Positions 36,066 through 46,838 of a stretch of 64,000 nucleotides of DNA are shown here, piece after piece; position 1 is the stretch's first letter, and the number at the start of each line of letters is the position of its first letter. Location of the stretch: NCBI GenBank assembly GCA_002749535.1, contig MZZL01000379.1:124001-188000 (forward strand), read 5' to 3'. A program made the position numbers and the translations under genes. The DNA is from Apophysomyces variabilis (taxonomy: Eukaryota; Mucoromycota; Mucoromycetes; Mucorales; Mucoraceae). A model generated the notes under the pieces. It was not told the origin of the DNA and made no database searches. It saw nothing but the letters and a program-made list of their open reading frames with translations.

Positions 36066-36073
36066 TGCACACT
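36066..36073 (-). repeat. 8-bp flank of hAT copy 2, partner of 8953-8960
   Basis: TGCACACT directly after the element. It is the exact reverse complement of the 8 bp after copy 1. Placing the intervening segment in the opposite orientation would make this a normal direct 8-bp duplication around copy 2. Confidence 0.7.
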
Positions 36074-37240
36074 CTTGCCGGACGCACCATTTATTTTTAG
36101 GCTGTCTCATCGCCACAAACTAAATCGATGCGTGAGGAGAAAAAAAACCACCAGAGAGCGTCATAGAAAACAAAAAGTCGTCATGCTTCGTGATTCTCCT
36201 ATATTGTCACTGGGCTTTATGTAATTGCAGGTCATATGCCCGTCATGGTATGATCCAGAAATCATCCTTGGTGCAAAAATATATACACTATACCTTTCTG
36301 CAAAGCAATGAAAATTCGCAAGATGCGCTCATCGTACACCTTGTGACGCCATGTAAATCCGAGCACATATTCACTCCTGTGCAGATACGTATACAAGCGT
36401 TTAATCGTTCTCATTCAAAAGACGCTTTATAGCCTGGCTTCTTATTTTCGTCGTGGTAAAGCATCATATACAACCGGAAGGATAGAAACATGCGTACAAA
36501 CCAAGAATTGAGAAGATCTTCCTTGTCATGCAACATAGAGAGTGAGACGCTTTCCTCATCATTCTGCGTGATTGATGTGCGGACCGCAGTGAGCTGCGTT
36601 CTTTATATGACCAAAAGGCTGGCGAAAGGCTCACAAATAAAAAAAAAAAGGGTTCTAATGGCACATTCGGATATTGGAAGAGCTGCAGTTTGATGAGTCT
36701 ATAACTTGATGCTTTTTGAATTGTGGTAAGAAACCGTGTCTTAGGAGAAAAATGGTTGGCTACGAGCCATTCTATTCTAGCTAAACAGACTGTGGACACC
36801 CAGCCTGTTGGCTTTTCTTTCTTGTGGCGTTCGCTGAAGGAGGGAACAGTTTACAGTAGATCGATCTTGTATTTTGCTTATCTCGAAGATATCCCGCTGC
36901 TATGCTCGAGCATGCATGCTAAACCTGTCCAGAATATGTATGAACGAACGTAACAAGTGTTCGTCCAGCATATGATTACTGTTTTTTTTTTGGACCGAAC
37001 GCCGTAAATGGTTAGCGTTTCGTAAAAGAAGGGTACTGGGCCCGGTGAGAGCAATGTGCAAGACAGCATTCTGGCTCTTAGAGACCGGTTAATGTACTCT
37101 TAAAGCCTAGACTAGCTAATGTGCGTCGCGCCCCGGCAAGCTGTAACCCTTCTTTACAATTATGCGTTGCTAATTTATGAAAACAACGCTGCCGTCATTT
37201 TTCATTGAGCTACCGTCCTTCTTTTTGGTTGGAAGCCAGA
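36074..37240. other. Gene-poor stretch after hAT copy 2
   Basis: No supportable gene. Scattered frames under 115 codons lack protein-like features. Words such as GAACGAACG and GTGTTCGTCC near 36940-36965 resemble words at 59030-59100 and may be remains of a shared repeat. Confidence 0.4.
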
Positions 37241-37244
37241 TCGC

Positions 37245-37980
37245 TTGACAGCGGTATGGACAGAACTAGGAGCTTTTGCAATTAAACTGCTTGGTGGCAT
37301 TGTAAGAGATCTATATTGTAAAAAAGGCGATGTCAACAAAACAAAAGAGACGACAGAGGAAGAGTGCGAGCGTGTCGTCGAAATGAGGCATCTATCGTTT
37401 CATAAGAAGGATAATTTGATGATGATTTTGCAGTAGAAATTAGGTAATCATTATTTACTATTTGAAGGAAGAAAGTTTCGAATTATTACATTGTCGATCA
37501 ATATTGTCTAGTTTCATCTTGACATGACTGAGAATGATGGACTAAATGGGTAGGCCAAATTGCCTCATTCATATGCAGCTATCTTGATTGAATAATGACA
37601 ATAAAAAGAAGTAGACATGTAAACGTTGCATTTGTGCATATGCGTACGTTGGCAGATACAGCATTAGTTATTGATGTTAGAGAGGAAGACCTAGTAAGCC
37701 TTGCCCACTTTCGAAACAGACCCTGAAAAAAAAAGGAGGATGCAAACAGATGGCTAAAGCTAAAGCAAGAGAAAACAATACAGGAAATATCACTATCACA
37801 GGTATAAATATCCGAGCTTCTCAACATTATATCAGATAATACGATCTGGATAAAGAAATGTGTCTTCCTGAAATTCAGAGAAAGGGTCGTACTAGATGTT
37901 ATTGTAAACTTACTGAAACTCGCTGCAAGTTTCTTAAGAACCATATTGACACAAATCTAACTGCTATCCTTACTGTTGCA
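37245..37980 (+). pseudogene. Coding-like islands, probably a decayed gene or transposon
   Basis: A 63-codon frame at 37245-37436 (VWTELGAFAIKLLGGIVRDL then a charged helix) is followed at ~37620-37715 by AFVHMRTLADTALVIDVREE in a frame that soon stops, and at ~37750-37980 by further charged pieces. They look like protein broken by stops and shifts. No family recognised. Confidence 0.3.
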
Positions 37981-38249
37981 AAAGAAAAGCTTATGTAAGG
38001 CGTTTGGAAGGTTAACTATCTCTGAATCAGCGTTGCCTAGATATGGTAATCAATAGACGACGTACACAGTTTTCGGTACTCGGTACTATCTCCCTTAATT
38101 TACTATTTATTGAATATTATTTTACACTACTCTAAATGAATTTTGCGTTCATGGAAGGGTCAAGTTTGCGCTAAAATTAAAATAAATATGCGTCTTTAGT
38201 AAAATCAATTATGCGGCAACTATATTTTACTTACATCAACTTGGTCTTC

Positions 38250-38800
38250 CAGTAGGACACAAAATTCATTCGAGTAGCATAAAATTATATTCATGGTTAG
38301 TAAATGGAAGGATAATTTGACGTCTTGTACTTACCCCGAAGGGTAATCCCAACGCATGGGTTGGGGACCGCGGCGCACCCAGTCCAGGATGGCCAACGGT
38401 ATTCAGATTTTTTATAAAAACAAGTAAAAACTTGCTAAAGAAAAAAGCCACCAGGAGCTACAGATGGAAAAGAAAAATGTTGTCAATATGTAATTGCTCA
38501 TTCAACAAAAGATAAGGTACTTACAGACACCTTATCCCAATCCAGGGCATACGCACTCCGCGAGGAGGCGCTGGTGCTCATCCTGGGGCGAGGGAAGAAG
38601 AAAGAAAGAAAAAAAAAGTGGGAGCGGGAGGGCCATAGAGGCGAAGGCACTTCGACCGCATCAACCATGAGAACACTGTCCAATGTAAAGTCAGTCTAGG
38701 TCAAAGAGTACAATTCCAAAGCGCGTATACTTACCAACAGGGGGACGAGTCCTGGCAAAAGAGTAAAGAAGTCCAAAGAAGAAAAGAAAGCGACAACAAT
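38250..38800 (-). other. Cluster of splice signals without a recognised protein
   Basis: Three strong GTAAGT(A) donors on the minus strand (near 38736, 38522 and 38334) are each preceded by a short stretch and followed or preceded by pyrimidine-rich CAG/TAG acceptors (near 38685, 38583 and 38462). One piece reads MSTSASSRSAYALDWDKV. This could be a small multi-exon gene or a spliced non-coding RNA. Confidence 0.3.
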
Positions 38801-39893
38801 TTCACATTCGTCTATAAAGGAACGTATCTGATGGGAAGCTCTGTATCACACTTATCAACAATACACAATTGACAACAAAAAGATCGGTTCGACTCGTTAT
38901 CAATTGGAAGTGCGATTGTCCGTACAGTGGAGATAGTACATAAAGAAAAGAGGTACAACATGCTATCCGAATATATGGGAACATCACCCGAAGAAAATGA
39001 TATATTAACAACATAATGCTGGCTACATATAACTTTTTTCAATCACTGCAAGGTACTCATGTCATAAAGATGAGATAACTGTCTCTGTTTGCCTGAATTG
39101 ATAGTTATAGTGCAAGACCAAGGAGATGAAACCAAAGATATTGAATAAAGCCAGGATGAGGTACATTCACCATAAGTGTTACTCACACGTCGGTCAGCCA
39201 ACGCATACACGACCATTCAGTTGACGCAAAAATGGTCCTCAGCCAACGTATACTTGTCCTATGCATAGACGCAAATCATCCGAAACAGGCGCAAAATAAT
39301 GTTTGAAATACTATAAAGTTGGATTGATAGAAATATCTTTGAATAAGTCTAGGATTATCTGTATGCAAAGAAAATGAATGGAAAACACGTTGGACTTTTT
39401 CCATTACTCCATTGCAAAGTTGGGCTAACAAACAATATATATGTACGCTCCCATATCCTCTAGATTCAATGAAGCATCTTTAATTTCCATCTAGTCACAT
39501 ATGTCATCCATCATCAGAGACAAAAGAGGAATCCGCTACCGAGCCCTGCATGCGCCTTTTCATAACAACAGGGCAGATAATCCTCTCTTGACGGTAGAGG
39601 GGAAGTTTATACGACGCTGGCTTCCCTGTAAACAAAAAAGGTATCACATGTCCTGACATGTGAAAACCGACATGTCTAAATTGGCTGACTGAGTTTGGCT
39701 GTCCAATGAGAAGAGCGGGTGGGCGATGCTGTGGCATTTTGACGGCTTTGTACAACGTCTTGATGTGGAGAAACACCCGATTGACCTTATTAATGCCAAA
39801 CAACTCAAAGCTTCTTTTTTTTTCTTGTAACAAGTGAACCCGTTTCTTTACTTCTTCTTCTTCTTCCTTTACTTTCTCCTCAACCTCTCTCCC
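38801..39893. other. Intergenic before acyl-CoA dehydrogenase
   Basis: Includes a degenerate two-unit tandem repeat at about 39191-39280 (units beginning CAGCCAACG and ending GACGCAAA) and the CTT-rich leader of the dehydrogenase gene at 39840-39890. The 140-codon antisense frame 39504-39926 is mostly the complement of that leader. Confidence 0.4.
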
Positions 39894-41463
39894 ATGTTGC
39901 GAACCACCATCAACCGTTTGGCCCAAACCACTCTCAGACGCACCACCGTGCCAAGCTGCACTCGTGCCTTCAGCTCGGAAACGTCTGACCTAGGCATGTC
40001 CTTCGTTTTAACAGAAGACCAGAAACAGATCCAAGAACTCGCGCGCAAGTTTGCTCGTGACGAAATCATCCCTGCAGCACCAAAGTACGATCAAACGGGA
40101 GAATACCCCTGGGGTAAGAATAAGAAAGCCTATGTCTCAAAGAATGGATGGCTCACCCGTCCTCAAAACTTCTTCCACTTCATTTCCTTGCAGATCTTGT
40201 TAAAAAGGCTTGGGAACTTGGATTGGTCAACACGCATGTGGAATCCAAGTATGGTGGTTCGGAATTAGGTGTGCTTGACAGCGCCATCATTTCCGAAGAA
40301 CTGGCTTATGGCTGCACAGGTAAAAAGATATAAGATCAAAAGAAAATAAGTGGCTCATGTTCTATGGTTTAACAGGTATTCAAACGGCCATTGAAGCCAA
40401 CAATTTGGCCGAGGCACCCTTGGTGGTCGCAGGCAACGACGCCCAAAAGAAAAAGTACCTTGGTCGCATGACAGAAGAACCCTTAGTAGCTTCCTATGGT
40501 GTGACCGAACCTGGAGCGGGTTCTGACGTAGCTGGCCTTCGCACAACGGCCGTCAAGAAGGGAGACAAATGGGTGTTGAATGGTCAAAAGATGTGGATTA
40601 CCAATGCTGGACACGCCAACTGGTTCTTTGTTCTTGCCCGCACCGATGCCAACGCACCCACAGGCAAAGCATTCACAGGTTTCATTGTCGATGGTGACTC
40701 TCCAGGTATTCAACGTGGCCGTAAGGAAATCAACATGGGCCAACGTGCTTCGGATACCCGGGGCGTGACCTTTGAGGATGTCGAAGTGCCAGAAGAGAAC
40801 GTGCTTGGCAGTGTTGGCCAAGGTTTCAAAATCGCCATGAACGCTTTTGACATCACGCGACCTCTTGTGGCCGCTGGTGCCGTTGGTCTGGCTCGACGTG
40901 CCATGGAAGAGGCAACAAAATACTCGCTTGAACGCAAGACCATGGGTACAGAGATCTTTAACCATCAAGCCGTTGCTTTCATGCTTGCTGATATGGCGTA
41001 AGTGAATGGATGGAAACATAAAACAGACAGCTGTCTCTGTTGTTCGAAATACTTAAATAACCCGTGTTCTTTTTCTTTGCAGTATCGGTATTGAGAGTGC
41101 AAGAATGATGGTTTACCGCTCTGCCTATATGCGTGATCATGGTCAGAGAAACACTTGGCACGCTAGTATTGCCAAAGGTAGGCTATCAAAAAATGTTATA
41201 TGTTTTACTCGGAAAAGGCACTAATATCCTTTTTCTCTATTTCTTTAGCTCTTGCTAGCGAGGTTGCAAACAAATCTGCAGCTGACGCTGTCCAGATCTT
41301 TGGTGGCAATGGATTCAACACTGAATACCCTGTGGAAAAACTTATGAGGGACGCAAAGATCTTCCAAATTTACGAAGGTACTTCGCAGATCCAGCGATTG
41401 ATTATTTCCAGAGGTTTGGCCGATATGCAGAAGGCTGGTGCAAGCGCACTTGGTGGTTTCTAA
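39894..41463 (+). CDS. Medium-chain-type acyl-CoA dehydrogenase, mitochondrial
   Basis: Flavoenzyme of mitochondrial fatty-acid beta-oxidation: oxidises acyl-CoA to trans-2-enoyl-CoA and passes electrons to ETF. Exons 39894-40113, 40194-40319, 40376-40997, 41083-41177 and 41249-41463 total 1278 nt, 425 residues. The first ~27 residues ([18 protein letters not shown]) are a typical mitochondrial presequence. Then come [20 protein letters not shown], the FAD/substrate motifs [15 protein letters not shown] and [35 protein letters not shown], and [17 protein letters not shown], in which the Glu of YEGT is the catalytic base. The closest class is ACADM. Convergent with the methyltransferase gene, stops 86 bp apart. 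Confidence 0.96.
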
Positions 41464-41548
41464 GAAAACAAAAAATCTTCTATAAAAAATAGACAAAACT
41501 GTATTTACAAGAAGCACATTAAGATTCATGAGATCGTTTTTCTCTTTT

Positions 41549-42960
41549 TTATGTATCAACGTCGTGAAACTGTATGACAGGTCCATTGTACCCTTTCTGA
41601 TAGACATAAATGAGAAAGCAACAGAGAAAGTTTGCCAACGATAGAAAATAAGTAAGCGATGACGGTGATGGGTCAAAGCTGGGCTCACCTTTTGTGCTAC
41701 GACCGAGTACCAGGACATATAAGTCTTGTATTCCTCCACCTCTCCCCGCAATTCGTTTGCTATTTCATCGAGTTCTTTGTCTCCGATCAATTTATCTTGG
41801 ATCCATTTTTGCCTGGATGATTGTATCACTCGTTCCCAATATTCCAGCAGAGAAGTGCCTACTGCGCCTCCGTATAACCCAACCGGCGTATGTGTATGCC
41901 GGATTTGCATCCCCATGAGATGCCCGATCGCTGCCATCCTGTTCGGCAGCGGGTTCTGAATTTTATTAGAGGATGCTGAAGTCGTTGGTGAATTAGGCGG
42001 CGACTGAGACGAGATATTGGTTACTATAAGTAGCAAAGGGAGTTAAGCACTATGGATGGGAAGTAATATTTTACGTACGGCGCAAAACAGTGGACATCGC
42101 TGGTCCCGCATCGAAAAGGTTTTCGTAGGCTTCCACGCATTCAATATATGCTCCTTTCTTCATGATTCTGACCAGTTCCCTCAATACCGCATCCCATTGT
42201 TCGTCTGGTACCGTGTCCATCATCGATCGAACAAATATGTAATCAAACGTATTATCCTCGTATGGTAATGGTAATTCCATCAAGTCCACGCGTTGGAAAA
42301 CAACATTCTTCGGTTTTGGACTTTCCAATATAAAAGAAAAAGGGTACTTTGGGTTAGAAAAATAGGCATCTGTATTAGGACATAGGATTTTCTTACTTGA
42401 GAGGCAGGACATTTTTATCCACATCAATGCCCGTAAAATACGAATGTCGATACTTGGTCGCCATATCCTGGATTAAGCATAGGTTAGAACGCCATGGACG
42501 TGCATCGAAACCTTGCTTCTTTCAAAATACCAGGCTCCAGAATCCTGCACCGCACCTATTGGAAGCCGTTCAAATTCTATTACTTCATCTTCTCTTTTTC
42601 ATTTTCTTTTCGAAAGGTGGTTGTCGAAGGTTCTTTTTCTTTTGTCTCTTACCCTACATCTAACACTTCGCAGCCACCGGCTTGTAGAAGTCGATGCATA
42701 GGCGCTTTGAAATCGCTAAATGACGGAAGAAGAAAAAAGAATGACTCGGTTCCATTATCTCCTTTGGGTACCGAACAAACGGAACGCTTCCTTTACCTCT
42801 CAAAAGCCAGTTTGAGAGCATTGTGACGTACCCAATCGCGCTCAATATCTGTGGGTACATGCCTATGATGTCGTGTTTCCTTTGTACTGGATCGCCATTT
42901 GGATTTTAAGAAGTTGGCGAAGCTCGATGCTGTCGTTGCTGCCGTTCCTGCTTTTTGCAT
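41549..42960 (-). CDS. Class I SAM-dependent methyltransferase (LaeA/Umta-like)
   Basis: Transfers a methyl group from S-adenosylmethionine to an unknown substrate. Exons 42960-42797, 42715-42653, 42555-42531 (25 nt), 42467-42397, 42320-42079, 42023-41689 and 41596-41549 total 948 nt, 315 residues. Motif I, EVLDVGCGAGFWSLDMA, is assembled from three exons. Acidic strand-2 residue: YFTGIDVDKN. Later: FQRVDLMELPLPYEDNTFDYIF and a post-motif VLRELVRIMKKGAYIECVEAY. The C-terminal part (GVGLYGGAVGTSLLEYWERV-like region, ELDEIANELRGEVEEYKTY) is typical of fungal Umta-type enzymes. An in-frame ATG at 42999 is an alternative start. The substrate is not predictable. Confidence 0.9.
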
Positions 42961-43642
42961 ATTGCGATAAACTAAACAAGCACTCTTGCGTTCAGTCACA
43001 AAGCTTTCCTATTTCTTGAAAGTGTGACAAATAGGGAAAGAGAGAGACGGCAAAAAAGAGGAGAGTAGAGCGGAAGAGAAATACAGTTTATTATGTAGAG
43101 TTACGTGAATCTTTCAGGGGAAGCAAAGGAGGCTTACACTGTGCACCCAGAAAGGACACAACAAAAACCCGATGCAGAACCATGCGCCACTCATTCTGTC
43201 TGGAAACGGAAACGTTGAGCAGAGGAAGGTGTTGATCAAGCTACGGATAAACTATCTAGCGGATCTTTCAGATGAATTTTCGATGATCTTATTATCGTAA
43301 AACAAACTCTGTAACGAGACTAGTCGTAAGGGCGGTATAGTATTTGAACGTAAGACATGAAACCTCTGCCGCCCAAACGTGCAAGTTATGTGTGGTTGAG
43401 CTCAGCTTATCTAGTTTCCATATCTGATCCTGCTAGCGCTATCCGGAATAGATTCTTATACTGTACGGCTACATGAAAGAAGTGAACAACACACAAGAAT
43501 TTCCGCAACGCATTCGTTGGCTATTACTGTATGTTTCATTCTGATTTCCAATAAGCGTAAGCAGACTTTAAAAGTATGGGTTTAATTAGATCATCAGGCA
43601 GTATGAACTTCGCAGGAGCCAGTCAGAGAGAGATTTCGCACA

Positions 43643-43960
43643 ATGTCTTGCTACGGTGAAGCGAAAATAGCACTAGCACAAAACGATCAATGGATTGACC
43701 AGTTAAAAGAAAAGCTCATTGAGCGTGATAGAAAGGCTCTGTTTCTTAGCGTTGAATGTAACCCGATGAGGCCATCCATATCCTTCAGACAGACCTTGGA
43801 CCACGCCGCCTTTAACTTTTATGATCAAGATGGATCTAATGCATGACAGAGACTAGCATTGACTCATTGGCGTCACGATTGCATTCAACATTATCAATGT
43901 GAGTTGCAAGCGTGGAAGCAAAATGATCGGTTCGATGTTGGTTAATAGTGCAAGATTTTT
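43643..43960 (+). pseudogene. Coding-like relic, family unknown
   Basis: A 67-codon frame (AKIALAQNDQWIDQLKEKLI, then FRQTLDHAAFNFYDQDG) ends in a TGA and continues in the same sense with RLALTHWRHDCIQHYQCELQ. The composition is that of real protein; the isolated position suggests a transposon or gene fragment. Confidence 0.3.
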
Positions 43961-44862
43961 TCTAGAAACAAAAACCATGGCTATTACTGGGAGCATTCTG
44001 TAGACTTGATCAGTTCCCAGTATTGAGGGGATGCTGGGCAAAGCAGTTGAGCCCAATACTGAATAACCTGTCGGTTCGGAAAAAGCATGGCATCATAGCG
44101 GGCATAATGGACTGTGACCCATCATATAATCTATTTACTGAAGCAATCGGCTTTCTGCTTTTGTCCTGTTTGCGGTTCTCTGTAGCAGCTGTTCTTTTAT
44201 TCCTTATTTTCCATAACGAGGTTAATGCTATACACATAGTTATATAAATTTGTTATATTTGGGACGAAAAGTCCCTGTTTCATTTGAAAGCCCTCCTCGT
44301 GAATTTCTATTCATAGTTTCTGTATGGATGAACTGTCATTGAAACTCACTGTTTCATCTCTTGAAGAGAAGCTTAGGGATTACCAAGTATTGAATAGGCG
44401 CTGGTCATAGTAGGTAAAGGAGGCCTATTCCTCTATGACCATTAAGGGCATTTCGTTGTCCATCTTTTGCCCATTCGGTTTGACATGGGGCAAGAGGTGA
44501 CATATGACCACTGTATTCACGTTTTTCTGTTATCGTTTTAAAATCATCTCCCGACCGGACATAGAATGATGGCCCCACGTTTTCCTTACTGTACTATGAG
44601 TGAATAGGGATGTTGGGTTTGTTGATCAATTTTTACGTGGTATTCAGCGCGGATTATTTACTGTTTATGATTTTTTTTTAGCAGGGCTGTGTATGACAGA
44701 CCTAACGAACAAATCATCATTAAAATGAAGGATGAATCTCGTTCATTGGATAAGACGGATCTTTAACATGGTGACGTTTTGCGGGGATAATCGTTTGCCT
44801 TATCCCCTTTGGTGTCCTTTCTTTTTGCGCTCTTTTTCTTCCCAATTTGTCTCACTTTTCTT

Positions 44863-44886
44863 TCTCTCTCTCTCTCTCTCTCTCTC
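44863..44886. repeat. (CT)n microsatellite in the TAM41 leader
   Basis: About twelve CT units directly upstream of the TAM41 ATG at 44902. CT-rich leaders are common in front of fungal genes. Confidence 0.85.
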
Positions 44887-44901
44887 GTCTTCCCCTCGAC
44901 T

Positions 44902-46640
44902 ATGTTAAAGGTTTGCCAGACACTGAGCGAGACTAAAAAGGAAAAAGAAAGAAAGATACTTATCATCAACCGTTTAAACACTTGTTTCCCGCCCTCTCTG
45001 TCTCTTCCACATATTCTAGTATACTTGCCCGTCCCGAATCCTTCGAATTGGCATCCCCAAAGTTCGACTTTACACAACCACCACACCTCACACATCCCCC
45101 AATGGCCCTGGAGATGGCATACCTATACCGCCAACCCTGTTAAATAAACGTAAAACTGAAGCACGATCCTCAAGCGATCCACTGTTTACAGAAGAAACAC
45201 GACAACGATTAGAACGATTACGCAGACATCAGTTTCATCCAACCAACATTCCCGATTCCCCTGATTTTGGAACCAATCAATATATTAGTATTGACGAGAA
45301 ACTAAAACAACAACTAAAGGATATTGTCTCACAATTCAATGCCCCCGTACGATACGCTATTGCCTACGGAAGTGGCGTGTTCCGCCAAACTGGATACGAT
45401 GATCAGGTAGACAACCGACTTTACATGATCGGCCTTCATTTTCTTAACTGCTCGTAGAAAAAACCGATGATGGATTTCATCTTTGGTGTCTCGCATCCTG
45501 GTCATTGGCATGCGTTGAATATGCAACAGCATCCACATCATTATTCAAGCATTCGCTTCTTAGGCTCTGGCTCAGTGGCGTTATTGCAGGAGAAAGTCGG
45601 CGCAGGCCTTTATTTTAATCCTTACGTTGAAATGGATGGCATGGTATGTTACAGTAAAATGCCGTTGTTACCCCGAAAGCTTATCTTTACCGGCCTATTT
45701 GTTTTTCCTTATACAGACCATCAAGTACGGCGTGGTATCAATCGATAAATTATGTAAAGATTTGATTGACTGGGAAACATTGTATGTAGCCGGACGAATG
45801 CATAAGCCTGTAAGAATCGTTTTGTTTTTTTCCTAGCGTGATACTTTACCTTGAGATAACGTTAACCAAAACAAAAGGTGAAAATCCTTCGCGATGATGC
45901 CCGGGTTCGACTAGCAAACCAGGTTAATCTGACAGAAGCTGTTCGGGTAGCCTTGCTCACTCTTCCTGAGAGATTTAACGAAGCCGAGTTATTTGAGCGG
46001 ATTGCAGGCATCAGTTACACGGGCGATTTCCGTATGATTGTAGGGGAAAATCCGAATAAGGTCAGGAATATTGTGCAGGGCCAAATGGACCATTTCCATC
46101 GACTGTATTTTGGTCTACTCGATGATTTACCCAATGTCACCATTTTGAACAACGGTCAGTTTCAGGTAGGATATTCACACATGGTTTATTCTTATGGCTC
46201 CGTATCCTCATATCCATTGTTTAACGCCTCCATTTTTTTTTTTTTAAAAAAAAGCAAAACCAAAACCCTAGATTCCGTGGCCTGATGGTGCAGAAGTTGC
46301 CAAAGACGCTATATAACAAGGTAGTTGCTGAGCACCGCTCACACGCACTCCGGAACAACACCGATATTCCCGAGGATAAGATTGAGCTACATCAACAAAT
46401 CGCCGCGTCACCTGAGCTGTCGTCCTACATTGACAGAGGTAAGGAGATATTAATTTGATCGCCACGTTTATATCGAACCTGGCCATTTTAATTAATCCGA
46501 CACCTACCACAGGTCTGCGCGATATCATTGGACGAACGGCGCTCACGCAAAGTATTAAAGGCGTGGTCACTGCTGGCCCATGGAGAACTTCTCGTTATGC
46601 TGCAGAGAAGTTGGCTAAATGGTGGTCTGCAAAGAAATAA
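44902..46640 (+). CDS. TAM41: Mitochondrial phosphatidate cytidylyltransferase TAM41 (MMP37)
   Basis: Makes CDP-diacylglycerol from CTP and phosphatidic acid on the matrix side of the inner mitochondrial membrane, the first step to cardiolipin. Exons 44902-44910, 45020-45406, 45458-45643, 45717-45809, 45878-46165, 46255-46438 and 46513-46640 total 1275 nt, 424 residues. The start needs a 9-nt first exon (MLK) and a 109-nt intron; the second exon then begins with a basic presequence-like stretch, RILRIGIPKVRLYTT. The nucleotidyltransferase core is clear: YAIAYGSGVFRQTGY with the G-S-x-V motif, then DFIFGVSHPGHWH and GLYFNPYVEMDGM, YGVVSIDKLCKDLIDW, and GDFRMIVGENPNKVRNIV. The C-terminal part has LMVQKLPKTL and IGRTALTQSIKGVVTAG. 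Confidence 0.95.
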
Positions 46641-46838
46641 ACTGAGAACATCTAGACAACATACTTTTTTTTACATTCTTGTTTGCAGTCATGCTAATAC
46701 AATGTCATTAGTGAGAAAATGGGAAAGCACAAAGGAAACAATATATTCTGGTTTTAGTTTCTTATATATCAATGCCGGTTTTATATACAAAGGGGAAAAT
46801 GAGAAGGAAAAGGAAACATAGTAAAGGAAAATATTAGT

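Larger units (their letters stand above)
42961..44901. other. Gene-poor intergenic stretch
   Basis: Contains the methyltransferase promoter, a short coding-like relic (43643-43960) and a (CT)n tract just upstream of TAM41. No complete gene seen. Confidence 0.45.

Noticed and set aside
39504..39926. 140-codon antisense frame overlapping the acyl-CoA dehydrogenase start
   Set aside because: Its Glu/Lys-rich beginning is just the complement of the CTT-rich leader and presequence of the real gene; no family recognised.
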